Assembly (NCBI GenBank): GCA_023250495.1 | Contig: JAHFAP010000015.1 | Span: forward strand, 1 to 26,114 | Reading direction: 5' to 3' | Length of the DNA stretch: 26,114 nucleotides | Source: Deltaproteobacteria bacterium | Lineage (GTDB): Bacteria; Desulfobacterota; Binatia; UBA9968 | Shown here: piece after piece, positions 22,541 through 26,114 of the stretch | Layout: each line of letters opens with the position of its first letter | Position numbering within the stretch: the stretch's first letter is position 1 | Translations under genes and position numbers: made by a program | The notes under the pieces: model-generated | What the model was told of the DNA's origin: nothing | What the model saw: the letters and a program-made list of their open reading frames with translations, nothing else | Database searches by the model: none

Positions 22541-23686
22541 ATGGAAGCGTCAAGCGCAGATCGGGCCCAAGAAGAACTTCTCATATCGGCGGATTCTCAC
22601 GTGATCGAGCTCCCGGACCTCTGGGAAACACGACTCCCTCGAAGCTTCAGCGAGCGCGCCCCGAAAGTTTATTTTGATGAGCGGAGACAAAGCTGGATGT
22701 TCGGCTCCGCCGACGTGCTGCCGCAGGCGGTCGGCGGTCTGTTCATGGCCGGTCAACGGCCGGAGGAGATCAGCAACTTCCGCAAGGCAGGGTTTTCAGC
22801 CGCCCGTCCGGGAGGCTGGGATCCGGTGCAGCGACTTGCGGACATGGAGATCGACGGCGTGAGCGGTGAAGTCCTCTATCCCAGCCTCGGGCTGGGTCTC
22901 TTCTGCGTCGAAGATGCCGCCCTTCAGGAGGCATGCTTTCGGGTCTACAACGATTGGATCATCGACTATTGCAAGGGCGCTCCGGAGCGGCTTTTCGGCA
23001 TAGCCCTGATCTCCATCTTTGACGTGGGACACGCGGTCTCAGAGCTTGAGCGCTGCAAGAGCGCGGGTCTGCGCGGCGCGATGATCTGGCAAGTTCCGCA
23101 TAAGAGCCTGCCTTTCAGCTCGGATCACTACGACCGCTTCTGGGCCGCCGCCCAAGATCTCGACCTGCCGGTGAACCTCCACATCCTCACGGGCTATGGT
23201 CTCAGCATGCACCGTCAGACTCTCGGCGGAATCGAGCGCTACCGCCGCAGCGTCAATCAGAGTGAGGAGATCGCAAATGCCCTGTTCGACATCATCTTCT
23301 CGGGCGTCTTCGAACGCTTTCCCCGGCTGAAATTGGTTTCGGTGGAGAACGAGATCGGCTGGATCCCCTATTGGCTGGCGCAATCCGACAAGGCCTTCGA
23401 GCGCTTCCGCTCCACCGTGCCGCTGACGGTCAAAAAGCGGCCGAGCGAATATTTTCAGCGCCAGGTTTATGCGACCTTCTTCAACGACCAGGTTGGCTGC
23501 CGTCTGTTGTCCTGGTGGGGCATGGATAACTGCATGTGGTCGAACGACTATCCGCACCAGAACTCGACCTGGCCGCGCTCGCGCGAAGTGATCGCGCGCG
23601 ATCTCGGCACGCTGTCGGCTGGCGACAGGGCCAAGCTGGTTCGGCTCAATGTGGCCCGGCTGTACGACCTGAAGCTGCCGAGGTGA
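22541..23686 (+). CDS. Amidohydrolase 2-family metal-dependent hydrolase/decarboxylase
   Basis: A 381-residue TIM-barrel protein of the amidohydrolase 2 group (ACMSD/LigW-like). The N-terminal metal motif is ADSHVIELPDLWE (D18 and H20). Further barrel residues include LPVNLHILTGYG with its His, FPRLKLVSVENEIGWIPYW, and near the end SNDYPHQNSTWPRSRE with the catalytic Asp position. Members hydrolyse or decarboxylate aromatic and related acids with a zinc or manganese ion in the cytoplasm. The start at 22541 follows AAGGAGGATCT; the frame is open further upstream, but that part covers the promoter and heptamer tract and is not coding. The next gene begins 16 bases after the stop. Confidence 0.88.
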   Translation: MEASSADRAQEELLISADSHVIELPDLWETRLPRSFSERAPKVYFDERRQSWMFGSADVLPQAVGGLFMAGQRPEEISNFRKAGFSAARPGGWDPVQRLADMEIDGVSGEVLYPSLGLGLFCVEDAALQEACFRVYNDWIIDYCKGAPERLFGIALISIFDVGHAVSELERCKSAGLRGAMIWQVPHKSLPFSSDHYDRFWAAAQDLDLPVNLHILTGYGLSMHRQTLGGIERYRRSVNQSEEIANALFDIIFSGVFERFPRLKLVSVENEIGWIPYWLAQSDKAFERFRSTVPLTVKKRPSEYFQRQVYATFFNDQVGCRLLSWWGMDNCMWSNDYPHQNSTWPRSREVIARDLGTLSAGDRAKLVRLNVARLYDLKLPR

Positions 23687-23702
23687 TCCGAAAGGAGGAA
23701 AC

Positions 23703-24431
23703 ATGGCACAACCGCCCCGAGCCCGAATCGCCTTCGTGAGCCCCAGGTCGGCGAGCAGCACACACTACAACAGCTTCAAGCAAATCATTCCGTCCGATGT
23801 GCAGATGGATTTCTACGGACTGGAGCTTGCCGGCCGGTCGCTCTACGAACTCGAAGGAAAGAGGGATACGATCGTTCAGAGAGCCGCGGAGCTTTATGAA
23901 AAGCACCGGTGGCAGGGCGCCATATTCAGCGGGGCGCCGGTCGAAGTTCTCAATCCGGGTTTTTTTGATGCCGTTCGTGCTCGATTCAAAATTCCGCTCG
24001 TTACGGCGCTCAGCGCCAGTATCGCCGCCTTGAAGGGTTACGGGGCTCGCAGAATTCTGCTGCTGACGCCGTTTGACGAACCGCTGAACCGGCTGATCAG
24101 GGAACAGCTGCAGCGTTCGGAAATCCAGGCTGTCTCGCCGCAGGAGACTTTGTCTCATTACACCGACGCCCTCAAAATGACCCCGGACGAAGTTTACGCG
24201 CTGACCGAGAAGGCCCTAGGCGGAGCGGGTGACGTCGATGCCATCTATTTCCAAGGGGCGGTTCTCGACCCGCTGGAGATCCTGGAGAAGATGGAAAAAA
24301 ACTTTGGCACGCTGGTTATAGCGAGCAATCCTGCGATGCTCTGGTCTATACTTTCTCAGCTCGGCTTGTCTTATCGCATCCAAGGATACGGCAGGCTCCT
24401 GGAAGAGTGGCCGAAATTCCGTGGCCGGTGA
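23703..24431 (+). CDS. Asp/Glu racemase-fold protein (maleate isomerase/arylmalonate decarboxylase-like), no cysteine
   Basis: A 242-residue protein whose layout matches maleate cis-trans isomerases and arylmalonate decarboxylases: RIAFVSPRSASSTHYNSFKQ, an IPLVTALSASIAALKGYGAR segment, ILLLTPFDEPLNR, and a C-terminal VIASNPAMLWSILSQLGL. These enzymes normally use one or two catalytic cysteines, one after the third strand and one near residue 185. Here those places read GAIFSGAPVEV and IYFQGAVLDP, and the whole protein contains no cysteine at all. It therefore cannot use the usual chemistry and may be a binding protein or an enzyme with another mechanism. AAAGGAGGAAAC precedes the ATG. It is tightly packed between the amidohydrolase and a binding-protein gene. 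Confidence 0.8.
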   Translation: MAQPPRARIAFVSPRSASSTHYNSFKQIIPSDVQMDFYGLELAGRSLYELEGKRDTIVQRAAELYEKHRWQGAIFSGAPVEVLNPGFFDAVRARFKIPLVTALSASIAALKGYGARRILLLTPFDEPLNRLIREQLQRSEIQAVSPQETLSHYTDALKMTPDEVYALTEKALGGAGDVDAIYFQGAVLDPLEILEKMEKNFGTLVIASNPAMLWSILSQLGLSYRIQGYGRLLEEWPKFRGR

Positions 24432-24458
24432 AAGCGGCTCTACTTGAGGAGGAGAAAA

Positions 24459-25475
24459 ATGGCCGACAGGTTCTTCGTCTCTGCTTTGGTCTCGGCCTTC
24501 TTGCTCATAATTCTCCGGGTCTCGCCCACAATAGCCCAGGTCAAGATTACGATCGGCCATGCGGCCATCAGCCCTAGAATAATTCCCCTGGTGATTGCCC
24601 AAGAGCAGGGGTTTTTCGCAAAACATGGCATCGAGTCCAGGCTCGTTCTGATTAAGGGCGCGCCCACTTTGGTTGCAAGCCTCATCTCCGGCGACATCGA
24701 CCTCGGGTACACAGGCGGCCCCGCGGTCCTGGGCGCCGCCGCCCAAGGCGTAAACTTTAAAATTCTCGCATCCATTTCCAGCAGGCTCACCCACACTTTA
24801 ATCGCCAGCCCGAACATAAAGAAGGCGGAAGATTTAAGGGGAAAGAAATTCGGCATCCAGAGCATCGGGGGCAGCACGTGGATGCACACGATGCTTGGCC
24901 TGGAATACGTCGGCCTCGATCCCAAACGGGACAATCTGAGCATTCTCGTCATCGGGGATTCGGTGCTTATCGGCCAGGCGCTGGAAGCCGGCAGGATCGA
25001 CGCGGCGGTTCTAGACGGCGTCCTAGTCCGCAGGCTCAAGAGCAAGGGCTTCTCGGTGATCGCGGAGCTGCAACCTGCCAATATTCCCATGCTCAACCAG
25101 GGACTCGTGGTCACTCAGGGTTATCTGCAAAAGCGTTCGGAGGTCGCGGAGAGGGTTCTGATGGCGCTTGTGGAGAGCCTTGGCTTCAGCCTCGCTCCAG
25201 CGAGCAAGCCGGTCGTGCTCAAGACAATGATGAAGCGTTTTCAGATCACCGATGCCGGCGTGGCTGAGGAAGGTTACCAGGACTACTTGACCAGCGTCGA
25301 ACGGAAACCCTACCCTTCGCTCGAGGCGCTGCGCAATATACAAAGGCTCATGGCTGTCCACAACCCCAAGGTAGCCACCGTGAGAGTTGAAGAGCTCATC
25401 GAAACCCGCTTTATCCGCAAATTGGATGAAAGCGGCTTCATTGAAAAGGTGAGCGCCGCTTACGGCGTGAAATAG
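24459..25475 (+). CDS. NMT1-like ABC-type solute-binding protein
   Basis: A 338-residue periplasmic binding protein. ATG 24459 is preferred because GAGGAGGAG lies four bases before it; a TTG at 24444 overlaps that site. The Sec signal is ADRFFVSALVSAFLLIILRV with cleavage after TIA. The mature start VKITIGHAAISPRIIPLVIA is followed by EQGFFAKHGIESRLVLIKGA and LISGDIDLGYTGGPAVLGAA, then IKKAEDLRGKKFGIQSIGGS, the usual order for the NMT1/SsuA group. The C terminus ends ESGFIEKVSAAYGVK, like the neighbours. The ligand is unknown. It is third in the amidohydrolase operon, 27 bases after the racemase-fold gene, and no permease or ATPase follows within the window. Confidence 0.9.
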   Translation: MADRFFVSALVSAFLLIILRVSPTIAQVKITIGHAAISPRIIPLVIAQEQGFFAKHGIESRLVLIKGAPTLVASLISGDIDLGYTGGPAVLGAAAQGVNFKILASISSRLTHTLIASPNIKKAEDLRGKKFGIQSIGGSTWMHTMLGLEYVGLDPKRDNLSILVIGDSVLIGQALEAGRIDAAVLDGVLVRRLKSKGFSVIAELQPANIPMLNQGLVVTQGYLQKRSEVAERVLMALVESLGFSLAPASKPVVLKTMMKRFQITDAGVAEEGYQDYLTSVERKPYPSLEALRNIQRLMAVHNPKVATVRVEELIETRFIRKLDESGFIEKVSAAYGVK

Positions 25476-25501
25476 TTACGACAGAGAAAGGGCAGGTAGC
25501 G

Positions 25502-26114
25502 ATGGGCATCATTACACGAGCCATGTTCTTTTGCTCTTTTTCATCCTTTCGCTTTCATAATTCATCCTTGTTTGCGGCGGTCCGGCTTACTGCCATCCTG
25601 CTCGCTGTCTCCACTTCGTTCGGCTGGGGGGCATCGCCTCCAACGAAGGTTACCATTCACATCCCTTCGAAGAGCCTCGCGCTCATGCCTTTCTATTTCG
25701 GCAAAGACAAAGGTTTCTTTCCCAGGGAAGTGATCGACATACAGCTCGTGGCCATGGGGCCGCCGACAGCCATCGTCGCGCTGGTGGCCGGCGAGCTGGA
25801 TTTTTCCACGACTCTTGGGGCCGCGACTTCCGCCATCATGCAGGGCCATCCGCTCAAGCGGATCATCTACGTCCAGCACGAGCCGGCTCACGTTCTCATT
25901 GGACAGCCCGAGATCAAGAGCGTCCAGGAGTTGATCGGTAAAGTCATCAGCGTGAACGCAATCACCGACGCCACGGGCATGGCGGCAAAGCCCAGGCGCT
26001 GATCGCCGGCTTGCTCACGACCCTGGCCTACCTGCACAACCCGGCCAACCGCAACGAAGTGGTTCAGTACATCGCCGCCTTTCACAAAATCGATCCGCCT
26101 CTCGCCGAGAAGGC
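25502..26114 (+). pseudogene. Broken NMT1-like solute-binding protein gene (internal deletion and frame change), runs off the window
   Basis: The first frame (25502-26002) encodes a signal-like N terminus and the first lobe of a binding protein: KVTIHIPSKSLALMPFYFGK, then ELDFSTTLGAATSAIMQG and IKSVQELIGKVISVNA. It then stops at TGA after MAAKPRR. From about 25984 another frame reads GKAQALIAGLLTTLAYLHNP and VVQYIAAFHKIDPPLAEK to the window end, which matches the late C-terminal helices of the same family. About 90-110 residues of the middle are absent, so a deletion that also changes frame is the simplest reading. The start is uncertain: ATG 25502 places a heptamer tract in the signal-peptide region, while TTG 25568 begins right after that tract with LFAAVRLTAILLAVS. 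Translation to a working protein is unlikely. Confidence 0.7.
25526..25567 (+). repeat. Heptameric TTCATCC tract at the 5' end of the broken binding-protein gene
   Basis: Units start at 25526 (TTCTTTT), 25533 (GCTCTTT), 25540 (TTCATCC), 25547 (TTTCGCT), 25554 (TTCATAA) and 25561 (TTCATCC). The tract lies inside the frame that starts at ATG 25502 and is not followed by the TTGACG promoter. Confidence 0.75.

Noticed and set aside
1..26114. CRISPR arrays, tRNA genes, integrases or transposases
   Set aside because: No repeat-spacer pattern, cloverleaf or recombinase motif was found on either strand by eye.

Overview
The window is GC-rich, densely coded DNA from a Gram-negative-type bacterium. 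Several proteins carry Sec-type signal peptides, there is one Tat-type leader, and there are many periplasmic solute-binding proteins. No rRNA, tRNA, CRISPR array, transposase or phage gene was seen. The gene mix (scattered solute-binding proteins, molybdenum hydroxylase, hydantoinase, LLM flavoenzyme, amidohydrolase) resembles uncultured environmental lineages of the Binatota, Rokubacteria or former Deltaproteobacteria kind. That placement is inference from gene content only and has low confidence.

Layout. (1) Bases 1-7366, plus strand: the 3' part of a molybdenum hydroxylase large subunit, a nitroreductase, a class II aldolase/adducin protein, a TenA/PqqC-like protein, a 4,5-dihydroxyphthalate decarboxylase-like protein, a methyltransferase and a Bug/TctC-type binding protein. 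(2) Bases 7574-8729, plus strand: two small unknown genes, one of only 54 codons, then a carboxymuconolactone decarboxylase/AhpD-like protein. (3) Bases 8891-11767, minus strand: an FAD oxidoreductase and a secreted sugar dehydrogenase-like beta-propeller, divergent from (4) an LLM flavoenzyme (11919-12944). A convergent small unknown gene follows (12955-13323, minus). (5) Bases 13606-17102, plus strand: Bug-type binding protein, exported dienelactone hydrolase, cupin, NMT1-type binding protein. (6) Bases 22332-17126, minus strand: nitroreductase, hydantoinase B, hydantoinase A, and a truncated binding-protein gene. (7) Bases 22541-26114, plus strand: amidohydrolase, an Asp/Glu-racemase-fold protein without cysteine, an intact NMT1-type binding protein, and a second, broken one.

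How the genes fit together. Small operons pair one or two catabolic enzymes with a stand-alone solute-binding protein, and no permease or ATPase is encoded anywhere here. The likely theme is capture and breakdown of small aromatic, cyclic-amide or carboxylate compounds, but no substrate can be assigned from sequence.

The most unusual features are non-coding. Degenerate 7-bp repeat tracts occur at seven places: six of a TTCATCC family and one of a GAATTGG/GGATTAG family. Three of them abut a near-identical promoter-like cassette (TTGACG, 18 bp, TAT-type -10, always preceded by TGCCC) in front of separate plus-strand operons. Two others run into the 5' ends of binding-protein genes, both damaged. 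A 211-bp imperfect palindrome lies between hydantoinase B and A and supplies the stop codon of the former.
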